Source of the DNA: an uncultured SAR116 cluster alpha proteobacterium
Lineage (GTDB): Bacteria > Pseudomonadota > Alphaproteobacteria > Puniceispirillales > Marisalimonadaceae
Assembly: GCA_902622875.1 (NCBI GenBank)
Contig: CACNRW010000001.1
Location: forward strand, 62,001 to 126,000
DNA: 64,000 nucleotides
Reading direction: 5' to 3'
Part shown: positions 32,948-44,328 of the stretch, one piece after another
How positions within the stretch are numbered: the first letter of the stretch is position 1
Layout: every line of letters begins with the position of its first letter
Position numbers and translations under genes: made by a program
Notes under the pieces: generated by a model
Told to the model about the DNA's origin: nothing
Seen by the model: the letters and a program-made list of their open reading frames with translations, nothing else
Databases searched by the model: none

Positions 32948-34342
32948 TTAATCCTTTAAAAATCTTTCTTTTGCTTTTTTAATTGCTTGTAATACATTGT
33001 CTGGGGCAGTCCCACCATAAGAAGTTCTTTTGGAAACAGAGCTTTCTATCTTAAGAACATCTAAAAGGTTCATTTTAGCCTTTGGAATTATTGTTTGAAT
33101 TTCTTCTATGGTTAATTTTTCTAAGCCAGATTTTTTTTTCTCAGCTAATAATACAACCTGACCAGTAAAATGATGTGCATCTCTAAAAGGTATTTTTAAT
33201 TCAGTTACTAAATAATCAGCTAAATCAGTTGCAGTAGGATAGCCATTTTGAAGGGCCTCCATCATTTTATCAGGATTAGGTTCAAGGCTTTTAATCATAC
33301 CTTCCATAGTGATAATGCACGACTCAATAGTTTTAGCAGTGTCAAATAAAGGTTCTTTATCTTCTTGCATATCTTTTCCATATGTCATAGGAAGGCCTTT
33401 TAGTACTGTCATTAAGCTAAATAAATTCCCAAATATTCTACCAGGTTTAGCTCTTATTAATTCAGCAGCATCAGGATTTCTTTTTTGAGGCATAATACTT
33501 GATCCGGTAGTGTAGCTCTCAGGTAATTTAACAAAATTAAAGCTATCTGAAGACCAAATAATTAATTCTTCTGCTAGTCTAGATAAGTGAATAGATATTA
33601 GAGATGAAGCTGACATAAACTCAATAGCAAAATCTCTATCTGACACAGCATCCATGGAGTTTTCAGTAGGTTTGCTGAAATTAAGTTTTTGTGCAACAAA
33701 ATGTCTATCAATCGGATAACTTGTTCCTGCTAAAGCTGCTGAACCTAGCGGTAATTCATTTAACCTTTTTCTACAGTCAGTTAATCTACCCCTATCTCTT
33801 CCAAGCATTTCTACATAGGCTAACAAATGATGTCCAAATGTTACGGGTTGTCCAACTTGTAAATGAGTATACCCTGGCATCAAGAGATCATAATAAGCTT
33901 CTGATTTTTCAATGAGTATTTGTTGTAAACTTTTAAGATTTAGTTCAATTTGGTCTATTTTTTTTCTTAGCCATAATTTAATATCAGTAGCAACTTGATC
34001 ATTTCTTGATCGAGCGGTATGTAATTTTTTTCCTGCATCGCCAATAATTTCAATTAGCCTGTTTTCAATATTCATATGAATATCTTCCAATTTTACTGAA
34101 AAATTAAATTCATTATTAGATATTTCTGATTTTATTTGTTTCAAGCCTGATTTAATTAATCCTAAGTCATTTTTTGAAATAATGTTTTGTTTTGAAAGCA
34201 TTTCAGAATGGGCTATAGATCCTTCGATATCTTCAATATATAAAATTTTATCAAATTGAATAGAAGAATTAAACTCTTCCATGATTTGATCGGTAGAGAT
34301 TGAAAATCTACCTCCCCATATTTTACTATTACTTTTTTTCAT
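32948..34342 (-). CDS. argH: Argininosuccinate lyase
   Basis: WGGRF, HTARSRNDQVATD, TGSSIMPQKRNPDAAELIRAK. Confidence 0.98.
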   Translation of the reverse strand: MKKSNSKIWGGRFSISTDQIMEEFNSSIQFDKILYIEDIEGSIAHSEMLSKQNIISKNDLGLIKSGLKQIKSEISNNEFNFSVKLEDIHMNIENRLIEIIGDAGKKLHTARSRNDQVATDIKLWLRKKIDQIELNLKSLQQILIEKSEAYYDLLMPGYTHLQVGQPVTFGHHLLAYVEMLGRDRGRLTDCRKRLNELPLGSAALAGTSYPIDRHFVAQKLNFSKPTENSMDAVSDRDFAIEFMSASSLISIHLSRLAEELIIWSSDSFNFVKLPESYTTGSSIMPQKRNPDAAELIRAKPGRIFGNLFSLMTVLKGLPMTYGKDMQEDKEPLFDTAKTIESCIITMEGMIKSLEPNPDKMMEALQNGYPTATDLADYLVTELKIPFRDAHHFTGQVVLLAEKKKSGLEKLTIEEIQTIIPKAKMNLLDVLKIESSVSKRTSYGGTAPDNVLQAIKKAKERFLKD

Positions 34343-34394
34343 TTTTTAATCTATACTAAGTTACGGTTAATTATTTCTTCAAACAATCCTAAAC

Positions 34395-34925
34395 ATGCAT
34401 ACATCAAAATTTAATAAAAAAATATTATTATTATTCTTTTTAATTTTAAGTAATAATGTTTTTGCTGCTGAATACATAGAAAAACTTAAAGACCAAATAC
34501 AATTTCCAATATTAACTATTTTAAATAGTAAAGAAAAACCAACAATTTTAAAGTTAAATAAAGATTTAGATAAAAATGGATATGTAGTAAATTTCTGGGC
34601 AACTTGGTGTGTTCCTTGTAAAAAAGAACTTCCTGATCTTAGTATATTAGACAAAAAACTTGAAAAATATAAAATTGACGTGTTAACTATTTCAATTGAC
34701 AAAAAAAATATTAAAGATCAAATTAAATTTCTATTAACAAATGGTGCATACAATTTAACTCATTTTTTTGATAAAGAGATGAATATTTTTAGAGCAATGA
34801 ATTTAAGAGGTGTGCCTACGACTATTATAGTAGATAATACAGGCACAGTCTTATCAAAAAACGAGGGTATTTTAAAATGGTCAGAAGACGAAGTGGTAAA
34901 AGAGATTATAAATTTACTTAATTAA
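34395..34925 (+). CDS. TlpA-family thiol:disulfide oxidoreductase
   Basis: Signal peptide; VVNFWATWCVPCKKELPDL thioredoxin motif; RGVPTTIIVD. Confidence 0.93.
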   Translation: MHTSKFNKKILLLFFLILSNNVFAAEYIEKLKDQIQFPILTILNSKEKPTILKLNKDLDKNGYVVNFWATWCVPCKKELPDLSILDKKLEKYKIDVLTISIDKKNIKDQIKFLLTNGAYNLTHFFDKEMNIFRAMNLRGVPTTIIVDNTGTVLSKNEGILKWSEDEVVKEIINLLN

Positions 34926-35843
34926 CTTTTCCATTTCTGGAACTGCGTTAAATAAATCGTCAGAAAGTCCGTAATCAGACACTGTGAAAATGGGAGCCTC
35001 CTCATCCTTGTTTATAGCGACTATTACCTTACTATCTTTCATACCTGCTAAATGTTGTATTGCCCCGGAGATGCCCGCTGCAATATATAAATTAGGTGCG
35101 ACAACTTTACCAGTTTGTCCTACCTGCCAATCATTTGGAACATAACCGGCATCTACAGCAGCTCTGCTTGCACCCATAGCAGCTCCAAGTTTGTCAGCTA
35201 ACTTTTCAAGAACTTGAAAGTTTTCACCAGACCCTAGTCCTCTTCCACCTGAAACTACTATATCAGCTGCAGTCAATTCTGGACGATCATTTTTTGAAAG
35301 TTCAGAACTTATATATTTTGATAAGTCAGTATTTTTAGTTGGGTTAACAAAAATTATCTTTGCTTGGTTGTTGGTTGATGTAGCTTTTTCAAAAGCTGTA
35401 GTCCTAACAGTTATAATTTTACAATTATCCCTACTTTTACATGTAGCAATAGCGTTGCCAGCATATATAGGTCTTTTAAAGGTTTCGTGATCAATAATTT
35501 CAATTATATCTGGTATAATCATTACATCTAACAATGCTGCTAAGCGAGGTGCAGTGTTTTTTCCATTTGCTGTACTTGCAAATAATATATGAGTGTAAGT
35601 GTTTGCAATTGACTGAATCAAGACAGCTGTATTTTCTGCTAGAGGTGTTTCGTAAATAGGGTCATCTGATGATAAAACTTGGTTTAAACCCTCAATTTTA
35701 CTTCCAGCTTCAACTACATTTTGGCAGTTATATCCTACAACTAACAAGTCTGTATTTCCAATTTGTTTAGCAGCGTTTACAGTATGTAAAGTTGCAGGCA
35801 ATAATTCAGTATTATTATGTTCTGCTATAACAAGAATATTCAT
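34914..35843 (-). CDS. etfA: Electron transfer flavoprotein subunit alpha
   Basis: [59 protein letters not shown]. Confidence 0.97.
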   Translation of the reverse strand: MNILVIAEHNNTELLPATLHTVNAAKQIGNTDLLVVGYNCQNVVEAGSKIEGLNQVLSSDDPIYETPLAENTAVLIQSIANTYTHILFASTANGKNTAPRLAALLDVMIIPDIIEIIDHETFKRPIYAGNAIATCKSRDNCKIITVRTTAFEKATSTNNQAKIIFVNPTKNTDLSKYISSELSKNDRPELTAADIVVSGGRGLGSGENFQVLEKLADKLGAAMGASRAAVDAGYVPNDWQVGQTGKVVAPNLYIAAGISGAIQHLAGMKDSKVIVAINKDEEAPIFTVSDYGLSDDLFNAVPEMEKLIK

Positions 35844-35861
35844 TTTTTAACCTCTAATCAT

Positions 35862-36611
35862 TTATATTACTTTTGCTTCATTTTTTAATTTATCTACAAG
35901 TTCGTCTACTGTTTTTAACATAATACCAGACTGACGTTTAGCGGGTTCTTCGACTTTAAGAATATCTAGCCTTTGTTCAATTCTTAAATTGAGTTCATCA
36001 ATTTGAATTTTGTTTATTGGTTTCTTTTTTGCTTTCATAATATTAGGTAAACTTGCATATCTTGGCTCATTTAATCTTAAATCGGTACTGATCACAGCAG
36101 GTAGTTTAACTTCTATATTTTCAATACCTCCGTCAACTTCACGTCCAACTATTGCTTTTTTTTCAGAAATGTGAATTTTACTAGCAAAAGTGGCTTGAGG
36201 CCAATCCAATAAAGCTGCTATCATTTGCCCAGTAGCGTTCATATCATCATCTATAGCTTGTTTGCCTAAAACAATTAAATCTATATTTTCTGTTTTAGCG
36301 ATAGACGAAATAATTTTTGCAATATTAAGAGGTTCGAGACTATTTTCAGTTTCTACAAAAATTCCAGCGTCAGCACCCATTGCAAGAGCGTTCCTAATTG
36401 TTTCTTGAACTTGGGTTGATCCAATTGAGATAGCAACTATCTCAGTTGCAATTCCATTTTCTCTAAGTCTTAAAGCTTCTTCAACAGCAATTTCATCAAA
36501 AGGGTTCATTGACATTTTTACATTATCTAATTCAACGCCAGAATTATCACTTTTAACTCTAACTTTAACGTTATAGTCAACAACTCTTTTTACAGGTACT
36601 AAGACTTTCAA
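35862..36611 (-). CDS. etfB: Electron transfer flavoprotein subunit beta
   Basis: [49 protein letters not shown]. Confidence 0.97.
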   Translation of the reverse strand: MKVLVPVKRVVDYNVKVRVKSDNSGVELDNVKMSMNPFDEIAVEEALRLRENGIATEIVAISIGSTQVQETIRNALAMGADAGIFVETENSLEPLNIAKIISSIAKTENIDLIVLGKQAIDDDMNATGQMIAALLDWPQATFASKIHISEKKAIVGREVDGGIENIEVKLPAVISTDLRLNEPRYASLPNIMKAKKKPINKIQIDELNLRIEQRLDILKVEEPAKRQSGIMLKTVDELVDKLKNEAKVI

Positions 36612-36643
36612 GTTAACCTCCTTTCAAAATAACATATCAAAAA

Positions 36644-37237
36644 TTATTTTTGGTTTAAACCCGGTATCCACAATATATCTTTTAATCCATTTTCATTCAA
36701 AACTCTACATAAAACAAACAATAAATCAGATAATCTATTTAAGTAAGTTAATGATTCCATGTTAATTTTTTCTTCACTTGAAAGTAGGCTAGTGTCTCTT
36801 TCTGCTCTTCTTGCTATTGTTCTTGAGAGATGTAATAAGGAAGAAGCTTCGGATCCACCAGGTAGAATAAATGAATCCAAAGCAGATAAATTTTCATTGT
36901 AATGGTCTATTTTTCTTTCAAGTTTATCAATTTGGCTTTTTTTAATCCTAAGTGGAGGATATTTTTGTTTACCTTTTGATATGGGGGTTGATAAATCTGC
37001 ACCCAAATCAAATAAGTCATTTTGAATTTCTCTAATTAAATCCTTGATTTCAACTGATAGAGCATTTGCATCTTTCTTACTAAGACAAAAATAAACTAGA
37101 CCTAACGAGGAATTTAATTCATCCACTGATCCATATGCCTGTGGCCTTGATGAATGTTTAGGTACTCTACTTCCATCGGTTAAACCCGTTGATCCATCGT
37201 CACCAGTTCGAGTATAAATTTTATTCAGTTTAACCAT
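36644..37237 (-). CDS. PduO-type cob(I)yrinic acid a,c-diamide adenosyltransferase
   Basis: KIYTRTGDDGSTGLTDGSRV, YGSVDELNSSLG, LSRTIARRAERD. Confidence 0.93.
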   Translation of the reverse strand: MVKLNKIYTRTGDDGSTGLTDGSRVPKHSSRPQAYGSVDELNSSLGLVYFCLSKKDANALSVEIKDLIREIQNDLFDLGADLSTPISKGKQKYPPLRIKKSQIDKLERKIDHYNENLSALDSFILPGGSEASSLLHLSRTIARRAERDTSLLSSEEKINMESLTYLNRLSDLLFVLCRVLNENGLKDILWIPGLNQK

Positions 37238-37433
37238 TATAATATCTCTTATACATCAAAAGACACACAAAGATTAAGATAGCCAAGGCTTGAAAAATAA
37301 TTCTATATCGCATTAAAATATTACTATTAGACTTATTGTATTCACCGCCTCTAGCCATGGTGATTAATCCCCAAGCTAATACGAAAACCACTATAAACAT
37401 TGATATAAATAATGTGATATTAAACCAGTCCAC
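37230..37433 (-). CDS. Small twin-transmembrane (HIG1-like) protein
   Basis: 67 aa, two TM helices flanking ARGGEYNKSNSNILMRYRI; overlaps the adenosyltransferase gene. Confidence 0.75.
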   Translation of the reverse strand: MDWFNITLFISMFIVVFVLAWGLITMARGGEYNKSNSNILMRYRIIFQALAILIFVCLLMYKRYYNG

Positions 37434-38353
37434 TAAAAATAATCTCCTAATATATTCACGAAATTTTGTTTTTTATTTTTATATGCCGCTTTAATGGTGT
37501 TATGCATTAGACAAGCAATTGTCATTGGACCGACTCCTCCCGGAACAGGAGTTATTTTTTTTACAATATTTACTACTTTTTCAAAGTTAATATCGCCAAC
37601 AAGTTTGGTTATACTTGTATTAGTTTTTGAGTTAAGAAGCTGCAATCTATTTATACCTACATCTATAACTATAGCATCTTTTTTTATATATGTTTCGTCA
37701 ATCATCTCTGGAATTCCTACGGCTGAAATTAAAACATCTGCTTTTTTACAATGTTCTTGAAGATTTTTAGTTTTAGAATGTGTTACTGTTACAGAACAAT
37801 TTGAAGATAATAAAAGTGAGGCCATCGGTTTGCCAACAATATTTGATCTACCAATTATTACAGCATTTTTTCCATTTAGATCTTTCAATTCATTTTTTAA
37901 CATGTAAAAGCAACCCATTGGAGTACAGGGTATAAAATTGGGATCTCCCATAAATAGTTTACCAAAATTAATAGGATGAAATCCATCAACATCCTTCATT
38001 GGGTCAATATTATGAATAATTTTTTTTTCTGAAATATGTTTTGGTAAAGGAAGTTGAACAAGAATGCCATCAATATCTTGATTTTCATTTAGTTTAAATA
38101 TCTCATTTAATAAATCTTGCTCTGATACTTCGCTAGAAAGAATAATTTTAATTGATTCGATTCCATTTTTTTCTGCAATATTTACTTTATTTTTCACATA
38201 TATTCCACTCGCTGTGTTATCTCCAACCAATACCACAGCAAGACAAGGCTTTCGATTGAAATTTTTGAAAAATTTAGAACTTAAGGGAATTAATTGTTTT
38301 AAAAGCTCTTCAGAATATTTTTTTCCGTCTATGATTTTTTTATAGTTTTCCAT
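37433..38353 (-). CDS. folD: Bifunctional methylenetetrahydrofolate dehydrogenase/cyclohydrolase
   Basis: VGDNTASGIYVKNK, GILVQLPLPKH, IGRSNIVGKPMASLLL, VPGGVGPMTIACLMHNT. Confidence 0.97.
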   Translation of the reverse strand: MENYKKIIDGKKYSEELLKQLIPLSSKFFKNFNRKPCLAVVLVGDNTASGIYVKNKVNIAEKNGIESIKIILSSEVSEQDLLNEIFKLNENQDIDGILVQLPLPKHISEKKIIHNIDPMKDVDGFHPINFGKLFMGDPNFIPCTPMGCFYMLKNELKDLNGKNAVIIGRSNIVGKPMASLLLSSNCSVTVTHSKTKNLQEHCKKADVLISAVGIPEMIDETYIKKDAIVIDVGINRLQLLNSKTNTSITKLVGDINFEKVVNIVKKITPVPGGVGPMTIACLMHNTIKAAYKNKKQNFVNILGDYF

Positions 38354-38363
38354 AAATTAAATC

Positions 38364-38648
38364 TTATAATTCTAATCTGTAATCTTGAATTAAGTTATTT
38401 AAAAAACTCAGAAAAAGAATGACGATAACTGGAGATAAATCAATTCCTGATAAAGTAGGCATGTATCTCCTTATTTTTCCTAACAAGGGTTCATGTATTG
38501 ATATCAAAGCACGAAATATGGCATTTATAATTTTATTATAACTATTTATCATTTGAAATTGAATTAGAAGACTCATAATAACATACACAAATAGGGTATA
38601 TAAATATAATGTGATTATTTCATTTAATAATATTAAAAATGCATTCAT
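38364..38648 (-). CDS. YggT family membrane protein
   Basis: 94 aa, YVIMSLLIQF..., EPLLGKIRRYMPTLSGIDLSPVIVILFLSFLNNLI. Confidence 0.88.
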   Translation of the reverse strand: MNAFLILLNEIITLYLYTLFVYVIMSLLIQFQMINSYNKIINAIFRALISIHEPLLGKIRRYMPTLSGIDLSPVIVILFLSFLNNLIQDYRLEL

Positions 38649-38763
38649 GATATTTGGTATAAATATGGTATATAAATATGTAAATAATCATTAATAACAA
38701 AAATACTACATTTAATATAAGTTTTTCTATATCTTAAGAACTTCAATAAAAAAGGATAACAAA

Positions 38764-40008
38764 ATGTTAACCAACATCAAAAATATTTTTGTAAAAATAA
38801 TTTTTAATTTATGCTTAATTTATAGTTTGATTTATTTTATTTTTCCTTCTTTTGCCTTTGAAAGAAATAATGATTGGAAAGACGTTTTAAAAAAAGCATA
38901 TGGACAGACTATATATTTTCATGCATGGGGTGGAGCTAAAAATATTAACTCTTATATAAGATGGGCTTCAAGTGAAGTAAAAAAGAAATATAATATTACT
39001 ATTAAACACGTAAAGGTTTCTGACACAGCAAATGTTGTCTCAAAAATTTTATCCGAAAAGAATGTTAATAAAAATAATAATGGTACAGTTGATTTAGTAT
39101 GGATAAATGGTGAGAATTTTTCATTAATGAAAACTAATAACTTATTATTCAGTGAAAGATGGATTTTTGATTTACCTAACTCAAAATTTTTAGACTTTAG
39201 CAATAATCCAAGTTTGCTAAATGACTTTGGGATACCTACCGATGGTATGGAGATGCCATGGGGAGTTTCTCAGTTAAATTTCTATTATGATACTAAATAT
39301 ATAAATTCACCACCCAGATCTGCACTAGAATTAAAAGAATACATTATGAAAAATAAAGGAAGATTTACTTTCCCACAGCCACCTGACTTTGTAGGTACAA
39401 GTTTCTTAAAGCAAATTTTAATTGAATTAATTTCAGATAAAAGTTTATTAAAATCGAAGTATGTTCCTCATGAACATGAAAAAGAGCTTGACCCTTTATG
39501 GCAATGGCTAGACGAGGTAACCTCTCACTTTTGGAGAAATGGAAAAAATTACCCTTCAAACTATTTGGCTATGACAGAATTGGTAGCAGAAAGAGAAATA
39601 GATTTTGGAATGGCATTTAATATTGCACATGCTTCAAATTCTATATCTGAAGGCAAACTTTCAAATTCTGTAAGGAGTTATATCCATAAAAAAGGTACAC
39701 TAGCTAATGTTCATTTTGTAGCTATACCATATAATTCCTCTAATAAAGCTGCATCTAAAGTCTTTGTAGATTTTTTAATTTCGCCCGAAGCCCAAATAAA
39801 AAAACAGAACAAAGAATTTTGGGGTGATCCAAGCGTAATATCCATAAATAAATTAAGTCAAAAGTGGAAAAAAAAATTTTTAATGCTTCCAAGAGGCGTT
39901 GCAACACTTACTAATGAAGATTTAAAAATGAAGCTTGAGGAACCTCATCCTTCTTGGGTAAAAGTTATTGAAGATAAATGGATTAAAAAATATGGGTCTA
40001 GCGATTAA
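38764..40008 (+). CDS. ABC transporter substrate-binding protein (YnjB-like)
   Basis: Signal peptide; FHAWGGAKNINSYIRWASSEVKKKYNITIKHVKVSDTANVVSKI...DLVWINGENF, typical of the YnjB family. Confidence 0.85.
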   Translation: MLTNIKNIFVKIIFNLCLIYSLIYFIFPSFAFERNNDWKDVLKKAYGQTIYFHAWGGAKNINSYIRWASSEVKKKYNITIKHVKVSDTANVVSKILSEKNVNKNNNGTVDLVWINGENFSLMKTNNLLFSERWIFDLPNSKFLDFSNNPSLLNDFGIPTDGMEMPWGVSQLNFYYDTKYINSPPRSALELKEYIMKNKGRFTFPQPPDFVGTSFLKQILIELISDKSLLKSKYVPHEHEKELDPLWQWLDEVTSHFWRNGKNYPSNYLAMTELVAEREIDFGMAFNIAHASNSISEGKLSNSVRSYIHKKGTLANVHFVAIPYNSSNKAASKVFVDFLISPEAQIKKQNKEFWGDPSVISINKLSQKWKKKFLMLPRGVATLTNEDLKMKLEEPHPSWVKVIEDKWIKKYGSSD

Positions 40009-40015
40009 AATGTAA

Positions 40016-41701
40016 ATGGCATCAATTATTTATGGACAAATAGCTAAGATCATAGTTATTTTTATTGCAACGTTAGCAATAATTCCAATTATTTCGGGGT
40101 TTTTTGGTTTCTTTTTACCATCTTTTGGTTATTTTCCTATCTTAGGTAAAAATGAATTCAATTTAAATTATTTTTATTTATCATTCAGCATTCCAGGCAT
40201 TTCAAAATCTATAACACTTTCATTTTTTACTGGTTTAGGTTCAACTCTATTAGCTTTATTTTTTTCGCAAGTTATACTTTTATATCTATTTAAAACAAGA
40301 GTCTATAATTACATAAAAATAATAATATCACCTTTATTAGCATTACCTCATATTACAATGGCTATTGGATTGATATTTATTTTTTCACCAAGTGGCTTGT
40401 TTTTTAGGTTGATTTCACCTTGGTTAACAGAATTTGAAAGACCTCCAAATATTTTTATAATGCCAGATGACTATGGATTTTTTTTAATTTTAGGACTTGT
40501 TTTAAAAGAAATTCCTTTTTTTATTTTAGTTTCTTTAGCTGCTTTACAAGAATTTTCTGCAAGAAAAATATTTGATCTAGGCAGATCTCTTCAAAATTCT
40601 AATTTTTCATCATGGTGCATTTTAATTTTTCCATTAATATATAAAAAAATTAGATTAGTAATTTTTATTGTAATTGCATTCACAGCATCTGTTGTTGATA
40701 TGTCATTAATTTTGGCTCCATCTACTCCATCTACTTTAGCAATTAGAATTTTACAAACTTACCAATCTTCTGACGCTGACTCACTTTTCATTGCTTCAAA
40801 TTTAGCTTTAATACAATTATTTATAATTATAATCTTATTACTATTTTGGATGATTTTAGAAAAAATAGTTAGCCATAAGTTATTTTTTATTTTTTTCATG
40901 AAAATTTTGTCATTTAAAATTTTTTTTATAAAAAAATTATTGTTTATAACAAGTTTAATATTTTTTTTCTTGTCAGTTTTAGGTATAATTTCTTCTTTGC
41001 TATGGGGTTTTAGTCAAAATTGGTATTTTCCTAATTTTTTTCCTAAGAACATTACTTTTGATGTTTTTACAAATTTTTATAATGAAAATAGATTTATAAT
41101 ATTTATTTCTATTTTTATATCTTTCATTGTTTCACTAATTTCCTCTTTAATAACAATTATCTGGGTAGAATTAATAGATATTTTAAAAATAAAAAAATCA
41201 TTTTTAGAATGGATTATCTTTATTCCTCTATTTATACCTCAAATATCTTTTTTAGTTGGTATACAAAGTTTTATGATATTTTTTAACTTTGACAGCTATT
41301 TAGTTTCCTTAATAATTATACAATTATTTTATGTTATTCCTTATAATTTTATAATATTGGCACCATCCTTAAGAGAAATCCAAAAAGATTTAATTATAGT
41401 TGCGACTTCTCTAGGCAAAAATAGATTTCAGAGGTTAATAAATATTAAGATACCAATTGTTATGTCTTCTTTGTTAACATCATTCGCTATAGGAATGCTT
41501 GTTTCATTTTCTCTCTACACACCAGTTTATTTTATTGGTGCAGGAAGAGTTACCACTCTAACTGTAGAGGCTGTGAACTTAGCCTTAAGTGGTTCAAGGC
41601 AAGATCTAGGAGTAGCAACTTTTTTTCAGATATTAATACCAATCTTAATATTAATTAGTGTGGCTTATTTTAATAAGAAAATGATTAAATGGAGATTGTA
41701 A
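40016..41701 (+). CDS. ABC transporter permease, two-domain (YnjC-like)
   Basis: 561 aa with many TM helices and two permease halves; follows the YnjB-like SBP. Confidence 0.85.
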   Translation: MASIIYGQIAKIIVIFIATLAIIPIISGFFGFFLPSFGYFPILGKNEFNLNYFYLSFSIPGISKSITLSFFTGLGSTLLALFFSQVILLYLFKTRVYNYIKIIISPLLALPHITMAIGLIFIFSPSGLFFRLISPWLTEFERPPNIFIMPDDYGFFLILGLVLKEIPFFILVSLAALQEFSARKIFDLGRSLQNSNFSSWCILIFPLIYKKIRLVIFIVIAFTASVVDMSLILAPSTPSTLAIRILQTYQSSDADSLFIASNLALIQLFIIIILLLFWMILEKIVSHKLFFIFFMKILSFKIFFIKKLLFITSLIFFFLSVLGIISSLLWGFSQNWYFPNFFPKNITFDVFTNFYNENRFIIFISIFISFIVSLISSLITIIWVELIDILKIKKSFLEWIIFIPLFIPQISFLVGIQSFMIFFNFDSYLVSLIIIQLFYVIPYNFIILAPSLREIQKDLIIVATSLGKNRFQRLINIKIPIVMSSLLTSFAIGMLVSFSLYTPVYFIGAGRVTTLTVEAVNLALSGSRQDLGVATFFQILIPILILISVAYFNKKMIKWRL

Positions 41702-41774
41702 ATTTATTTAGTTTACTTGATAACCTAAGTTAAATCTTTTATAGAACGTAAATATAATAATTTAGGAGAATGTT

Positions 41775-42332
41775 TTGTCTGTAACTTCCGCTTTTAAAGG
41801 TAAAAAATTTGCTATTATGGTTGCTAGCGGTTTTAATGAAGAGCAATTTTTAATAATACAAAAAACAATATTAGCTGCAGAAGGCTCCTATACTATTGTT
41901 TCAAGAGACATAGGAACGACGAATGGATGGGCTTCTGAAAAATGGGGATTGTCTTACCCAGTAGACTTACCTGTTTCTGAAACGTTAGCGATAGACTTTG
42001 ACGCCTTAATAGTACCTGGTGGAGCAAATCAGATTGAGACGCTAAGCAATGACCTTCACGTAAGAAGAATTTTGAGGGCTTTTCTTAGAGAAAATGAACC
42101 AGTAGCACTAGCTGGAGTTTCAACTATGTTATTAACTACTATTGATGCTGCCAAAGGTAGAAAAATTGCTGCATCAGATGCTGACAGTGCTCTTTTAATT
42201 GCTGCTGGAGCAGAAATCTTAAACAGGCCAACAGTAAGAGATAAAAACTTAATTAGTGCAACTAGTGGAGAAGCCGGAATTTCAGATCTTTTGGAAATGT
42301 TAGCGCAAGCCATCAATGAAAATAAAAATTAG
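41775..42332 (+). CDS. DJ-1/PfpI family protein
   Basis: GKKFAIMVASGFNEEQFLIIQKTILAAEGSYTIVSRD... DALIVPGGANQIETL; TTG start with AGGAG upstream. Confidence 0.83.
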   Translation: MSVTSAFKGKKFAIMVASGFNEEQFLIIQKTILAAEGSYTIVSRDIGTTNGWASEKWGLSYPVDLPVSETLAIDFDALIVPGGANQIETLSNDLHVRRILRAFLRENEPVALAGVSTMLLTTIDAAKGRKIAASDADSALLIAAGAEILNRPTVRDKNLISATSGEAGISDLLEMLAQAINENKN

Positions 42333-42531
42333 TAAAGGAAGCTTAGTGAATAAAAAAAATGTAATTAGTCCTTGTGTGGGGGTCTGTTCAATTGATCTTG
42401 AAAGTGGCTTATGTATTGGATGTCTAAGATCTTCTTCTGAAATTGCTAAATGGCCACAGATAAATAGTCAAACAGCTCTTAAAATTATGAAAAAAATAAA
42501 AAATAGATCTATTGCAAAAAAATTGGATTAA
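42316..42531 (+). CDS. DUF1289 (Fe-S) domain protein
   Basis: SPCVGVCSIDLESGLCIGCLRSSSEIAKW. Confidence 0.9.
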   Translation: MKIKISKGSLVNKKNVISPCVGVCSIDLESGLCIGCLRSSSEIAKWPQINSQTALKIMKKIKNRSIAKKLD

Positions 42532-42549
42532 ATTTTAGGAAAAAATATT

Positions 42550-44328
42550 ATGCATAAATATAGAACTCACAAATGTCATGAATTAAGGATTGAAAACGTC
42601 CAAGAAAGTGTGAAACTCTCAGGCTGGGTTCATAGAAAGAGAGACCATGGCCAATTGATCTTTATAGATTTAAGAGATCATTATGGTTTAACACAAGTTG
42701 TTGTTGATTCATCAAACAAACACTTTTGTACTATTGAGAATATATCTCTAGAGAGCGTTGTTACAATAAGTGGAACAGTTGTTAAAAGATCTGAAGAAAC
42801 AATAAATAAAAATTTGCCAACAGGTAATGTAGAAGTAAATCTTTCTGACTTAAAAATAATCTCCAAATCAAATACATTACCACTACAGGTAAACTCAGAC
42901 GAAGACTATGGAGAAGAGACCAGACTAAAATTTCGATATTTAGATCTCAGGCGAAGTAGGCCTCACTCAAATATTATTTTAAGATCCAATGTAATTCAGA
43001 CTATTAGAAATAAAATGTTAGAAATGGGTTTCATTGAATTTCAAACTCCTATTCTAACTGCTTCCAGCCCAGAAGGAGCTAGAGATTTTTTAGTACCTTC
43101 TAGGTTGAATAAGGGCAAGTTTTATGCTTTACCACAAGCACCTCAGCAGTTTAAACAGCTTATAATGGTTTCAGGTTTTGATAAATATTTTCAAATTGCA
43201 CCTTGTTTTAGAGATGAAGATAGTAGAGCCGACAGGTCTCCAGGAGAATTCTATCAACTAGATTTAGAAATGTCTTATGTAGAACAAGAAGATGTTTTTC
43301 AGGCTGTTGAACCAGTTATAAGAGAAGTTTTTACAAAATTCTCTAATAGAAAAATCGAAGATGTTTTCCCAAAAGTTACTTATAAGGATTCAATGTTAAA
43401 ATATGGAAATGATAAACCTGACTTGCGCTTTTCTCTTGAAATTAGAGATGTCACTGAATTTTTTGCAAATTCTGACTTTACCATTTTTGCAAAATCCATT
43501 GAAAATGGTGCAATAGTAAGAGCAATACCTGGTCCTCATTGTGGTACCAGGTCTGTTGCTGATAGAATGAATAGTTGGGCTCAAAGTGAAGGAGCACCGG
43601 GGATGGCTTATATAATTTTTGGCGAAGAAACTGCAAAAGGTCCTATTGCAAATGCATTGGGCATTGATAAGTCATTAAAGATGAAAGATTTATTTGATCT
43701 TAAAGATGGTGATGCTTTATTTTTTTCGTGTGCGCATGAAAATGAAGCAGCAATTTTAGCAGGTAAAGCAAGAGTTAAGATTGCAACTGACAGAGAATTA
43801 ATAAAGCACGACACCTTTAAATTTTGTTGGGTGGTGGATTATCCAATGTATGAAAAAGATGACAAAACCGGTGAAATAGAATTTTCACATAATCCATTTT
43901 CTATGCCACAAGGCGGAATGGATGCTCTTTTAAATAAAGACCCACTAGAAATATTAGCCTATCAATACGACTTAGTCTGTAATGGAATTGAACTTTCATC
44001 TGGCGCAATACGAAATCATGTGCCTGAAATCATGTATAAAGCTTTTGAAATTGCAGGTCACAAACCTGAAGTAGTAGACAACAAATTCCCTGGTATGATT
44101 AATGCCTTTAAATTCGGAGCACCGCCCCACGGAGGAATAGCCCCTGGAATAGACAGAATCGTAATGTTATTAGCGGATGAACCAAATATTAGAGAAGTGA
44201 TTTTATTTCCAATGACAGGAAAAGCAGAAGACTTAATGATGAATGCCCCCAATGAAATTAACGATGCACAACTTAAGGAACTTGGAATAAGATTAGAGAA
44301 GAAAACCAAAGTCAATCAAGTTTTGTAA
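42550..44328 (+). CDS. aspS: Aspartyl-tRNA synthetase
   Basis: [71 protein letters not shown]. Confidence 0.98.
   Translation: MHKYRTHKCHELRIENVQESVKLSGWVHRKRDHGQLIFIDLRDHYGLTQVVVDSSNKHFCTIENISLESVVTISGTVVKRSEETINKNLPTGNVEVNLSDLKIISKSNTLPLQVNSDEDYGEETRLKFRYLDLRRSRPHSNIILRSNVIQTIRNKMLEMGFIEFQTPILTASSPEGARDFLVPSRLNKGKFYALPQAPQQFKQLIMVSGFDKYFQIAPCFRDEDSRADRSPGEFYQLDLEMSYVEQEDVFQAVEPVIREVFTKFSNRKIEDVFPKVTYKDSMLKYGNDKPDLRFSLEIRDVTEFFANSDFTIFAKSIENGAIVRAIPGPHCGTRSVADRMNSWAQSEGAPGMAYIIFGEETAKGPIANALGIDKSLKMKDLFDLKDGDALFFSCAHENEAAILAGKARVKIATDRELIKHDTFKFCWVVDYPMYEKDDKTGEIEFSHNPFSMPQGGMDALLNKDPLEILAYQYDLVCNGIELSSGAIRNHVPEIMYKAFEIAGHKPEVVDNKFPGMINAFKFGAPPHGGIAPGIDRIVMLLADEPNIREVILFPMTGKAEDLMMNAPNEINDAQLKELGIRLEKKTKVNQVL

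Noticed and set aside
38649-38763. TPP or other riboswitch upstream of the YnjB-like gene
   Set aside because: No CTGAGA or other aptamer core motif visible in the leader.
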